NCBI GenBank assembly: GCA_964035545.1
Contig: OZ037766.1
Location: forward strand, 1,967,501 to 2,031,500
Reading direction: 5' to 3'
Length of the DNA stretch: 64,000 nt
Source of the DNA: Bugula neritina
Taxonomy: Eukaryota; Bryozoa; Gymnolaemata; Cheilostomatida; Bugulidae
Under the pieces are notes generated by a model. The model did no database searches, was not told the origin of the DNA, and saw only the letters and a list, made by a program, of their open reading frames with translations. Below are positions 25,762 through 38,700 of this stretch, piece after piece. The position numbers and the translations under genes are program-made. Within the stretch, counting starts at the first letter, position 1, and every line of letters begins with the position of its first letter.

Positions 25762-28700
25762 ATGTCTGAAGATGACCTAGACCTCAATGGTACTTATACA
25801 GTGCGTCAAGGGTTGCCTCCCCTGAATGTTGATAGTCGGCACCGAGAGTCGACTGACCATGTGATTACCATGCCACTTACTCCCCGGGACAACAGCGAGA
25901 CTGTCCAATCAGGTATTCTACAACAGACACACACCCATTGTGATGACATTGACAGCGCTTGGCAAATTGCCCAAGACAAAATTTATTGCTGGAAACATGG
26001 GATGACTGCTTTTAATTTTGAAAATACTAAAACTTTGCTAGTAAAGTTCAATTTAGAAAAATAGGCACCCTTGTTCTAAGTATGTCCCAAAATCAGAACA
26101 TTTATGAAAATTGAGTTAAAAATAGAGTTATCTTAGAAATATGACACAGAAGCATAAAACGTCTACTATTTATACTATACTGAGTAGCTAAATAGTTTAA
26201 TGTTGATCTAGTAGCCATGACAGGCATAATTAGTAGAAGATAACTGCTAACTGACATGGTGCAGGTACTCAACACGAGTTTAAGTCAGTCTGAATATTCT
26301 AGAACAGGCTTAATGTTGGGGATGAGAGACCAGCATAGGCATTAAGCTATTATTCATTGACTAATACTTTTTCTTTTCAGTGAAATAGTAGGCACCTTCA
26401 GCATACCATAATACAGCTATAATATAATATGCTATTAGGTTATAAAATTGGTTAATAGTAGAATAACAACACTTAAATTCCGTGAGTTAATTCCTATTCA
26501 GTAAGTTATAGTTGTTACTAATCTTTGATAAAGTTTATTGAAAGCAGATGATAGAATTATTGGCCATTGAATTTAGCTGTGTAACAGTCAATAAGGGTTT
26601 CAACTTTTATTTGATTTTCTAGAATAATATCTTGTTATTTTGGTTTGCCTAATAAAAACAAGTTCAACTAATCACATTTGGAGCAGAAGAAATCTCGATA
26701 GTAAAACTTTAGATAAAAGTATTGTGAGATACGAAAATATTTATAGAATCTAAAAGAATTGTTAAATAGAATTATAGTCCCAGGGTGTTGTATTTACTCA
26801 AATAAAATGTGCAATCAGACTTGTCTTCTCTTTACTGCTAACTGATAATTTACTTTATTGCTAATTAAAGGCAGTAAATGAAAGGTCAAAGGTCTCACCT
26901 GTCACTAGACGTACAGGAAAGAGTTCTTTTATCTCATTTTAGAAAAACCTCCGAAGCACAAGAGTTCAGAAAGACACAAGAAGAAGAGGAAGCACAGCAG
27001 AGACAGGTCTAGTCGTCATGCTGACAGCGTGCCCTTTGTTGATGCCGAGTCTGACAGCCTTGGCAGCCCGTACCAGGTGGTAGCCACAAGCTCTGCTGAT
27101 GGTATGTATATATCACCATATTTTATATTTTATAAATATTGACTTATACAGATTTAGAAGTAATCTGTCAGATTGGGTATTGGAAACGCTGATGAATTCC
27201 TTTGATTTGTTTTTTCTAGCACTTGAGTTATTATTTTCAATTTGAAAACATTGATCAAGTTTTTATTTGATTTTACAACATATAGCATCAAGTTTTATGA
27301 TAATTAATTACTCTTACTAAATTTCTTTGGATTTTTTTTATAATTCTTCACCCTTAATCATAAGTTATAGCATACATGCTGATTAGTGAAAAAAAGTTTA
27401 AATGACTGGTTTTAACTCAGTCTTTGATAACAAACTTTTTAGTTTTAAGATACAAAATTATTTTGCTGACTTTAGTTGGTAAAATTATATATTTTAGCCA
27501 TATTCATAGATAATGAGTAGATTTGATTTTGACTCAATATTCTTAAGAAAACAATGAATTTTTAACAAAAATGTCTCAGTTTATGTAATTCTACACAATA
27601 ATGTACTTAGGTTTTAGTTATGCTGTCTATGCAATCTCTATGCGCCTTATTTTGTATACATTTAACTTCCTGTAGATGAAAGACTCCCCAGAGCAGCTCG
27701 ATCTAGCAAACTGGAACCTATTCTTCAGGAGCACCCACTGATTTCACCACCGATAGAGCGAAAAGTACCTATTATAGAAAACCCCCCTGAGGTTCCCCTG
27801 CAGACAATTAGACGAAGGAGTGTAGCCAGCAGAAAGGGGGATGATGAGATTAGAGAAGGTTTGTTCTAGAATGTTCCTACTAGATGAATAGAGATACCAT
27901 ATGCCGTATATGATTGCTGTAAGGTAGAGAAGTTGAGAATAGCTTAGACCTTAGGCCTTAGGGTGTATGAATAACCTCATTGGTTCCTTGCTATTTCAGT
28001 GGAGTCTTGATATGAAAGTGGCCAACAAATTTATTGTTTACTAGTTTTATTTTTTTAGTTTTTCATCTCTAAAATAGTTTTTGGTAAAGAAAATAATTAA
28101 GTAAGAAAGTAATTTTATTTTGAAAAAAGTCCTAAAAATAATATTAATTCATTTGCTTTATTATACTAAATCTGTTGTAATCTAAAGCATTGGAAAGTTG
28201 ATGTTGGCTGCAGCTTATAGAAAATGACTTGATGATATAGTATTAGGTGTGACAATTTTTCGACTATTATTTTTAGTTGTTGAGACAATTTGCCTGGACC
28301 TTTGTTTATCATTTTAGTTGCAGGCTTGTTGTAGTTTAGTGTAATCAATGCCATTGTGTATTCATTTCGACCACATACTCAATGCATGTACCACACATGT
28401 ATATCTTTAATTGATTGTAGAACAAGAAAATAGTCTGGATAAACTAGATAAACGTAAGAAAGCATGAGTTCTATGCTATGTCAAGGCCTTCCTCTGTAGT
28501 TTCCTGGTTATTGAGATAACTTTACATGACTGTTGCTGTGTCTATTATTGAAAATTAAGGCTAAGCATTTTCTGTGCTTTCTTAAAATATGAGTTTCATA
28601 TAAAAGATTTGGAGTTACTCTTCTATAGTTTTACAAATGGGCAGGCAACTACTATAAGTGTGTTACCTATTGGAATTCTTATTATGTAATATGCTATATA

Positions 28701-29732
28701 ATATATGCTATTTCTATTGCTTTATCTCTGTTAATATTGCTAAACAGAAAAAGTGTTATGCATGTGAATAGGTTTTTGAAGCGGGCATTTGTTGAAAAGA
28801 ATTCATTCTAAAATAAACTTTTATTTCCTGCCTCAGTCATGTACAACGCTGCCATGTCTTGTACAATGCTGTCAAACTATGCAGTTATTCAGTTTTATAG
28901 TAAATTATATTTTGTTACATTATTTGACTTTTTGTTCTCTGTTTTATAATGTCATGATTATTGCGTTTTTATTTGATTTGAAACTTGATCTTAGTTGTAT
29001 CTTTAAGGCCTATTACAAGTACTCTAACTACTTCACTTGAATAAAGGAAATTTTTAATTTTTTTATGCAGCGGAAAGTTCGAAAATGTTTAGAAAAAAGA
29101 GAAAGAAGCGATATGAAAAGGAGCGAGATATCGAGCTGATAATGGCAGAGTGGGATATTTGTAAATTCATCACCTCAAACTTTCACCAGACGCCGTAAGT
29201 GACTCAGTAATACTAGACTTAATGTCGCTGCTTTCAATTTTTCAGATTCAATCAACTGCTGCCGTGAATGATCACCTTAAATTGCTGACTTTACTAGTTT
29301 TTTGGCTAATGTTGTTTTAAAAGTCTTTTACCATTTTTAACCTTTTAAATTTTGCAATGCTAATTTTTATAATAAAATGTAAAAATATATTCTATTATAT
29401 GAAGATATATAATTCCTACAAGGTATAATATAATTTTATATTATATATTTTGTTCTAGCAATGGTTGACTATAATTGTAAATGTTCTAATAATGGGTATG
29501 GTGTGGTAAAACTAGATTGCTAGTAACTCTGTGTTTGAGATTTTTAAAGAATTTTTTTACCAGTTTTTAATAAACTTTTGCTATGGATTTTAGGGATGCT
29601 GAACAGACAGACATTGCTGGTGGCCGAAAGAATAGTCTGTCTGTCTCACCGAATCAGAAAGATTGGAAGACCACGTCAGCTTTCGGTAGAATCAACTTTC
29701 GTAAGGATGCCAAGTCTACATACGAGCCTCCA
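25762..29732 (+). CDS. TRPM-A exons 1-6: divergent, charged N-terminus
   Basis: Residues 1-263. Exon 2 is a Lys/His/Arg-rich stretch (HKKKRKHSRDRSSRH) that looks disordered. Exon 3 is Pro/Arg-rich. Exon 4 is only 33 nt and keeps phase if skipped, so it may be a cassette exon. Exon 6 ends FRKDAKSTYEPP, nearly the same as the matching exon of TRPM-B (NFRKDAKSTYEPP), which marks the start of the region conserved between the two paralogues. The basic patches might bind lipids or calmodulin; that is a guess. Confidence 0.8.
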
Positions 29733-32700
29733 GTAAGTCTTGGATTTTCTGTCAAAATATATTTATGATGTTCTGATGAATGTTTGTTATTTGTTTGTAC
29801 TAGTTTATAGGTAGTATATTATATATAACAAGATTTACTAGGGTGATGTTGAATGCTTTGCCTGAAAGAAGTAAAAAAATTCAGTGTCCAACACTCAGAT
29901 TACGTAAATCTAATGTAACATAAGTTGTCATTGGTTTAACTTAAATGTAACATAGTTGCAATTTGATAATAGAGTAACAAAGAGCAGTTTTTTAAATATG
30001 TCTTAGATTTATATTATAACCTTTTGCTATAATAGTAAATAATGAATATATGCCTGTCTTTAACATTCATTTTTCTATATTATGTTGATCCAAATCATTT
30101 AGCTACATGTATTTTGAAAAATATGTTGATAATATTTTTAAAATTTTCAAAACTCATTGCAAATTCTAGAAAATACCAGCTCTGTAGTCATCTGCATGCA
30201 TAGCTTGTTTGTGTGAATCCTTGCATCTTTTTTACTCACAACAAGATATGCGAGAGTATACGGTTCTTTCACCTAATTTATATTATATGACTCAGTATAC
30301 AGCCAAAATGAAGTAGGACATCTAACTAACTATCACCGTGTGACTCACTCACTTGCAGTGAGCAATGTAACTTACTATGACAGTGTGAGGTCATTTACTA
30401 TTTGATATATATTCTCATTCCAATAAATATTTCATCAGATATTGTATTGTGTTTTCAACTTTATTTCCAGTATATTCGCCTTCACAAAGAAGATAGCAAG
30501 GATGCTCTCCTAGAGCTAATGTCAGACCATTGGAAGTTGCCTGACCCTAAACTCATCGTTTCAATAGTGGGCGGAGCTAAAAGGTTTCACTTTGCCAAAA
30601 CTAGACTGAATGCTTTGTTTAAGCAGGGCCTCATGGACATAGCGAAGACATCTGGTGAGCTACCCTAACATATCATACGAATCACAGACCACTATGATAT
30701 CTTTTGTCTTTTAATTAAATGGTCCTGATAATTCTGCCATATGAACATTTACTCTGTAAAGAAATTATTTGAAATTTTTTTCATGATCGAAATTAAATAT
30801 AATTAAATTAAATATACCTGGTAATTCCGTTATATGAAAATGTATTGTATAAAGAACCAATTTATTTTAATTGATTCGATATAATACACTTGGCAGTATT
30901 AAAATGGAAGTTGTGTATCGTCCGAGTACTAGTGTATAGATAAAACTAAGCACGACCGAATAAGTTTTTAATCTGAGGTCGAACTGTATTGGTCAGGAGC
31001 GTGGATACTAACCCCTGGTTCCAACACTGGTGTATACAAGATGATTGGGTCGGCTGTAAAAGACCATATAGACTCAGCTGGATCCGCTGCTATGAACGAC
31101 CTTGTCCTATTAGGGATTGCTTCCTGGGGGTCAGTGGCCGGCAGAGATCTGCTGGTAGACACGAAGGTGAGTTTACAGAGTGTCCCAGCTCTAGATGTAC
31201 TACTCTGAACACTGTTTCAGCTCTACCTCACTGCTTTTGTCCCACACTAGTCCACCAATCTGAATGAAGATACCTTGTAGGAAGGATTGTGACTCTAATC
31301 ATAACATTTCTCTGGATGTGTGTTTAAAGAGACAAGGGAAGAATCCAGCCATGTACCCCATTACAGATGTTAATGTTCAGAAAGGTACACAGCCCCTAGA
31401 CCCAAACCACTCTCACTTCATACTTGTTGATGATGGCTCTAGAAATACTTTTGGCGGAGAGATCAAATGGAGAGCTGATTTTGAGAAATTTCTCACTCAG
31501 CACGTGCTCTCTGACTCTAAAGGTATGAATACTCTCAGTCTATAGTTTATACTAATGCTACATGCAGGCACCTCCCCCTACTAATAGTATACTCTCAGTC
31601 TATAGTTTATACTGTTGCTACATGCAGGCACCTCCCCCTACTAATAGTATACTCTCAGTCTATAGTTTATACTGTTGCTACATGCAGGCACCTCCCCCTA
31701 CTAATAGTATACTCTCAGTCTATAGTTTATACTGTTGCTACATGCAGGCACCTCCCCCTACTAATAGTATACTCTCAGTCTATAGTTTATACTGTTTCTA
31801 CACGCAGGAACTGAAGAGGTTCACATCCCGATGGTGACCTTGATAGTGAATGGCGGAGAGGGCTCTCTGGAGGCGTGTTCAGAGAGTCTGAGTGTAGAGA
31901 TCCCCCTGGTGGCTATCGCCGGCTCTGGGAGGGCTGCCGAGGTCATCATTCTCCTCCATGACCTCATGTCTCAGTACTCAGAGGACGACACCGATGCTTC
32001 TAGGTAACTTTCAAGGACAATTGAAGGTCATCTTATCATTATCAACTGCAATATGCCTGGCATGGCAATATTTTTCTTGTCCAACTGCTGCAGTTATTGT
32101 ATCATTAGAGAGTGTGGAACTGAGTGCTAAGCAAACTATAAATATATTCCATGTTGTTGGATGACAAAATAATCATATAATCTGTTTACAAGAGGTATTG
32201 ATGGGGACTTTTACCCTCCTAAATTATGGAATTCATTTCCTACTGCACATATCTTTATGATAGGTTATTTTAATTAGTCTCTAACTTATAATATAGGAAT
32301 GTGTTACATGGCAGAAAGCCCTCTATTTCTACTTGCTATTAACTTATTTACACCAAGTAGATGCAAAGTCTTACATTAATTGCTCTGAAGTTAAACTGTA
32401 GATATGCAGACTCGGTTGTCTTGATAACTCTACTAATATTATTAGTGCTTACCGAGTAAAATCTACTTTAATTATAGTTTCTTATGTCTTGTGAAGTCAA
32501 ATATGTTTATATCAGTGATTTCATTGCTTAATGACAGTTTCTGTAACTTGAACAACTTAAGTTTAGTATGAGTTCTGTTTTTATATGTTTTTACTGAATG
32601 TTTGCTATTAGACCATCTGAAGAGGAACTGAAAAGCATTTACAAGCGGGCAATGGGTACTGAGGCTAAAGCTCACGTCATCAAATGGCTGCAAGTTATAT

Positions 32701-35700
32701 CTAAACACAGACAACTGGTAATTCTGTAACGACAGCATAAATATATGAGAAGCCAATTTTTTCTTACAAATTTTATGCTTCGACATATTTTTGTTGAGTC
32801 TTAAATTTTTGTCACATGAAGCAATAAAGGTTTGCGCTGTGACACGATGTCATGACCTTGTACTGAATGATGATGTAACCTAGTATTTTTGTGAAGAAAT
32901 TTTGATATAATTTATGTATTCTAATTCTGAATGTTTTATAATATATTTATCACATAAGAAGAAAATGATTCCCCAAAAACAAGCTTACTAATGCAAAGCT
33001 TAGTTTACATAATTTATTTGCGAAATGCGTTTGTCTTTTTGAATTGCAGAATGCATTTTTCTGGTGTACACAATATTTTATCTGCTACTGATTCCAGTAA
33101 ATACCCAAGTTTCTGCTGCTAAAAAGTTTTAGCTGGTAAACACTACTATGAGTTAAATTTCAAATATTGTGTCATACTTTATAGTTTATTCTGAAGAGCT
33201 TAGTGATTTTCAATGCTCATCCTAAAATTTTCTTCTAAATTTATTCATTCATTTATTTATTTCACAAGTTTGCATGCGTAATACTCTCAACACTTTATAT
33301 CCATGGCTTTACATGTAACTATTTCAGTAATTCTTTTATATTGTACCTTAGATTTCGGTATTTAATTTCATTCAACCCGGAGTAACGAGCGTTGAAGATA
33401 TCGGACTGGACAAGGCAATCCTCTCTGCACTGTACCGTAAGAGTACCATGCTGTCTCAGTCTACTGATGCCACTGCCAATATCTCAAAGAGAAAAGCTCA
33501 AATGAGGCTGGCTTTAGCTTGGAACAGAGTGGACTATGCTAGAGATGAGATCTTTAACTCTAACAACCCTGATTATATAGAGGTTTGTGTCACATGACCC
33601 TGATCACATGACCCCAGTCACATGACCCTAGTCATATAACCTTATTTTAATAAACCAAAAAAAGCATAACATCAAATTATTTTTGTTTTTTATTGATGAA
33701 ATGAGAACTTTGTTACACTTCTGATATACCTTCAATTTACGATAACATATAAAATGCATTATATTATTATATAGTAATGACATATTTCAATTTAATAACT
33801 TTCATAATTTAAATGTTTTTTTCCAAAGTAATAGATAAACAAGATGTAGTAAAGGAGAGTCATTGCATGTTCTACTTATGTGTTAGTTCACTCAAACTCA
33901 ATTCAGCACTTAATATTTTTTAATGCTTGAAAGTATAATACTTGCTAGTGTAGAGTTGTGTGCACTTCAAGAGATAACTTAACTATGCAAACAATACTTT
34001 GTATTGTGCTGTTGTTTTGGATAGATATACCAACATACATAATAGCTTTTATTTACACTTAGCTATACTTAACTATAGCTTAATATATGAATGTAAGATA
34101 CTAGGGTTCTAATTTATCCATCAGTTTGTTAATGAGCTTCAAAATGATGAAAGTTATCACAATTGTAATATTGTTATCGTATATTAAAATTTTATTATAG
34201 GCAAACATCAGCTTTCTCTAGTGACACTAAAGCTAGTCCAGCACTAAATTTCAGCACGAAAAACGTTCTAGTAAATTCTGATGTATATAGTGTGTTATTT
34301 AATTTCCATTCTTTTCCAGTTCATGAGGCAGAAAGCGTTCCTAAACGACGTGGCTGTAGAGGCCCTTATTGAGGACATGCCTGAGTTCATAGCTCTGCTT
34401 ATTGATAACGGGCTGGACCTGGACAAGTTTGTTACTTTTGAACGTCTAGAAAAACTCTACCGGAGGGTACGTTTTTTTGTTAACTTGATTTAATATCATC
34501 ATTATTAGTATATCTATAATTAGCTGATATGGTCGTAATTGTAAGGAGAAAGCTTCCACTTGTTTAGAATGGATTGAGTTGATGACATAAGAAGTTGTCT
34601 ACTTAGCTTTTTACTGCATGAAAAATAATTTTTATGATTGTTATGAGATATATTTGTGTGCACTCAATAGAACTATAGAACTAGCAAATATCATTATATC
34701 ATTCCGTTTATTTGTGTGCAAAGTTTCGAAAAGGGTGTTGAATTCTAGTCTTTAACTTAGCCCAGTTTCTACATTTCAGGCTATGCAGCGAGACGAGGCT
34801 TACTCCAGAATGGTTCGGCGATATTTTGATGATCAGAGGAAATCTACAAAAGTAAAAAAAGTTACTTAATAGAAAATATATGCATTTATTCTCTTTTTAT
34901 CTCAAGCAGTTTTCTATGAATAAAAATTATTTATATACTTTTTATCTATTTCTACAATTACAACACAAATCATGTTGCTAGCTGTTTTGAAGTAAAGATG
35001 ATGACATGTTTGAATATTTTAGCTGAGATTGTTCAATTCATTGATGTCTTCTACACCAGCACTCACACAACATATATGTAACTGTTGTAGGGCATGTGTA
35101 GAGGCTGTGTAAATGTAGCTGTAGATCCCAACACAGGTTACATGCATAATGTGGGTCGAATGGTGAAGAAACTGCTAGGCTATTCTTATCCTAACATATA
35201 CAAGCCAGGCAGTGAAGGTTCGTACTCACAATGAGATCTAGACACAAGAAGTCTCAAGTGCTGAAGTGTGAAGATATAAAAGCGATTTTTCAAATATTTT
35301 AATGAGTGTTTTTAGTTGTGAATTTGCTATTCAATTTGAATTGATTGTTTTTTTAAATAACCTGATTATTGTATTAAAATGTAACTGTGCGGAAGGATTA
35401 TATTTGCCAAAATACAACTTGTCTCTTATTTGCCGAAGTACTGCTTTCACTATGCTTATTGACTTAGTCAAGTTTTCAATCAGGATGTTTGGGCAACTCT
35501 TAGTTAACCTTGAAATGACCTAATTTTTCAGATGGTGACGCATCTAAAGCATATTCCAGAGATTTCCGAGATCCTGCGCAGCATCTCTTTATTTGGGCCA
35601 CTCTTTTTCACCGGATAGAGTTGGCGATGATCTTTTGGAAGTATTCACATGATCACATCGGTCAGCTGCCATTTTATTTATTTCTGACCTTTGAACTGAT

Positions 35701-38700
35701 CATAAAATCGTCTTATAGACAAACATTTGAGCTGACCTCTAAATGGCCTTGAGTCTGTATTGTATTTTTGTAGACTTGTAGATGAAACTGTAGATTGTCT
35801 TGTAGGCAAACTTGTAGATTGACTTGTTGATGACCTGTAGATAGATATGTAGATATAGCTGTATACTGACTGACCTGTAATTCAGCCAGCCACATTGGTT
35901 ATAAAACTACCTGGCATACAATATTTTATTTAAAGTGCACATAGGGCATGTTTAGCTGTTTAACATGAATTGTTAAGTAGGAGGTGAGAAAAGATGCATT
36001 TCTGCGAAGATAATGTGTAAATATGGTTTTAGCTGGTGCGATTGTGGGTGCGGCATTACTCCGAGGGTTGGCAAAGGAAAGTAACGACCATGAAGGAGGT
36101 GATTTACAAGCTGTGTATCTTGCTAGTTCATTGTAAGTAATACTAGGTCATAGTAAGTACAACTAGGTCACTATAAGTACAACTATGTCACTGTAAGTAA
36201 TACTAGGTCACTATCAGTACAGCTATGTCACTGTAAGTAATACTAGGTTACTGTAAGTACAACTAGGTAACTGTAAGTAATACTAGGTCACTGGAAGTAC
36301 AACTAGGTAACTGTAAGTACAATTATGTCACTGTAAGTAATACTAGGTCATAGCAAGTAATACTAGGTCATAGTAAGTAACATTAGGTCACTGTGAATGA
36401 AACTAGTTCACTGTAAGTACAACCATGTCATTGTAAATAATACTAGGCCACTGTAAGTAATACTAGGTCACTGTAAGTACAACTAGGTAACTGTAAGTAC
36501 AACTATGTTATTGTAAGTAATGATGAGTCACTGTAAATATTACTAAGTGCGAATAGAAGTCGTGTCAGTTCACTCTAGGTCATGTAGTAAATTATGCCCG
36601 ACCACTTCAGGCATAAATATTTCAAGTAACACAGTTTTGTTGAGGATAAAATTGTGTCAAAGTAAATAAACTTGTGTAAATAACTGTAAGTAAGTTCATC
36701 AGATGGTACTATATGTCACAATACCCGCGTCAGCAAGTCTTTAGTTTATTAGATTGTTGTATATGTTACAATACCTAATTACAAGTAATTTACTGGTCTA
36801 TTGTGGTGGCTCGTGGAGCTACCAGCAACACAATACGCAAGGTTGCGTATTGACCCGGAACAATGTATTAGCCAATTAGCTAGGCTGTTTTATAAGTAAT
36901 AGTAGCCGCTTCGCGCTACTAGCTCAGGTGAGGATAGTGCTGTAAATTAAATAGACGTGCGTATCATTACTGTTGTACATTGGATTTTATTATGTATTCT
37001 TGTATTAAATATAACGATATCTACTCAACTTAACTGGTGAAGTTTCTCTAGTGATAACAGACTCTCTTGGTGACACATCAACCCTAAATCTGAAAACTAT
37101 AACAGTGGTGGCAGCGGTGGGATAGTGTATATCAAAGATGGAGACTGAAAATGCTAGAATGCAACCACCCCCAGTAGAAGGTGAGCGTAGAAATGCTGTT
37201 AATCCTGTGAATCGTGAAGGAGAAGAAGCTTATAGACATTGCTTGAAAGCTCCCACCTTTACTGGGTCGGAAGATGTCGAACAATTTATACAAGAATTTA
37301 GAGAGGTAATGGAAGTTGCTCAATGGCCGCAGAGAGTGGCCCTTATTCAACTGCGGAGAGCGGTGACGGAGCAAGCCAAGCCGTACGGAGTGGGAACGGA
37401 CGTAGACGGCATACTGGCTGCGCTGCGGGCCCGTTTTGGCACCTCCGTCATAGACGCTAGGACCAAGCTGGAGAGATTGTGCCGCACCCCGCGGACCTCG
37501 CTGCAAGAACATGCCGCGACGGTGAAGAAGCTGGCGCAGATTGCATATAGCGATCTGCCAGCACAACACCAAGAGCGTTACACCTATGACGCCTTTGTCC
37601 AGTCCCTAAACGACCTGGGCCTAGACCATCACCTACGAGCTAAAGGGATAACCAGAATAGAGGATGCCCTGAAGGCTGGAGAAGCTTACCTGTTGGCTAC
37701 CCAAATGCATCGAGCACAAAGGAACCCACCAGTAGTTGGAGTCAGCGCTGCCAGGGCTACGACAGGCTCCGAAGCCCTCCCGCTGGAAGCCGAAGTGGAC
37801 CGTATGGTAGAGATGCTGGGACAATTGGTAACCATTCTGGCCGGTGCTGGCCCCGGTCAGGCCTTGCGGATGCCCCCAACACCTGTGGGGCAGGGCTGGA
37901 GTAGCGCTGATCAGGACCAGGGACAGAAAGGACGACCCCAATACCAGGGGGCGTTAAACTGTCACGGCCCGCGGACACACTCCCTCCCCGCGGGCCGCAA
38001 CTAAAGGAGTATGGTGGAACGCGCCGTCGTCTGTCCGTACGGACGCGGCGGAACATTCCACCCGAGTGGCAGGTACCACGCAGGACTAGTAGGCCCGCAC
38101 AACGGCCCAGTACCTTCTCCCTGCCACTCGCTAACCGGTTTCACCGGTTACCTCGGGAGGAGGAGCCCGCCACTGAAATGGAGCCAGAAGGCCCAGTGGA
38201 GAGGCCCAAACCCCGCCGGCACCAACCTCGCCGCCGGAAGCCCCGTAAACCACGGGTGAAACCCCCGCCGTCCTGTCAAACCAGGACAGCACATGCGGGG
38301 GGGGGGGGGTGAAAGTACAACCACATGGAGAGAGCTATTTCCTACCCGGAAAGGTGGCCGGCAACGCCGTCACTTTCCTGCTCGACTCCGGTTGTACTAC
38401 CAACCTTGTCAGTCGTAGAGTCTTTGAGGCACTGCCCCGCCGGGACAGGGATAGAGTACGACCGTATACTGGAGAACATGGCACCCTGGCAGACGGGTCA
38501 TGTATCCCTTTTTATGGTATTATCGAGCTCCCTGGGCGTGTCCGAGATCAGGCTGTACAGGAGACCTTTATCATAGGTCAACTGGAGGAAGATGCTATCC
38601 TCGGAATGCCCTTCCTGAAGCAACACCAGTGCCGAATAGATTTCAGTAAGTCGGTGGTGCTGATGGGCGGGCGAGAACTCGCCTGTGTGGATAAGTTTGG

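Noticed and set aside
31562-31837. 91-codon frame with a perfect 20-residue repeat
   Set aside because: Produced by the 60-bp minisatellite filling TRPM-A intron 9; wrong frame relative to both flanking exons.
35757-35890. TGTAGAT-type loose repeats in TRPM-A intron 16 as another junction array
   Set aside because: About 100 bases from the donor, irregular spacing, and no match to the exon border.
36123-36545. Possible CRISPR-like array (regular short repeats)
   Set aside because: Eukaryotic intron; repeats are contiguous with no unique spacers, so it is a minisatellite. The same applies to the other arrays.
37633-38056. Minus-strand frames over gag and the gag-pol spacer
   Set aside because: Shadows in GC-rich coding DNA of the retrotransposon. 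The same holds for the many other minus-strand frames in 38.4-43.7 and 57.5-62.2 kb.
38011-38259. 83-codon frame after the gag stop of element 1 as a separate gene
   Set aside because: It is the gag frame past its stop; the -1 frame of the same stretch aligns with Pol of element 2 and is the coding one.
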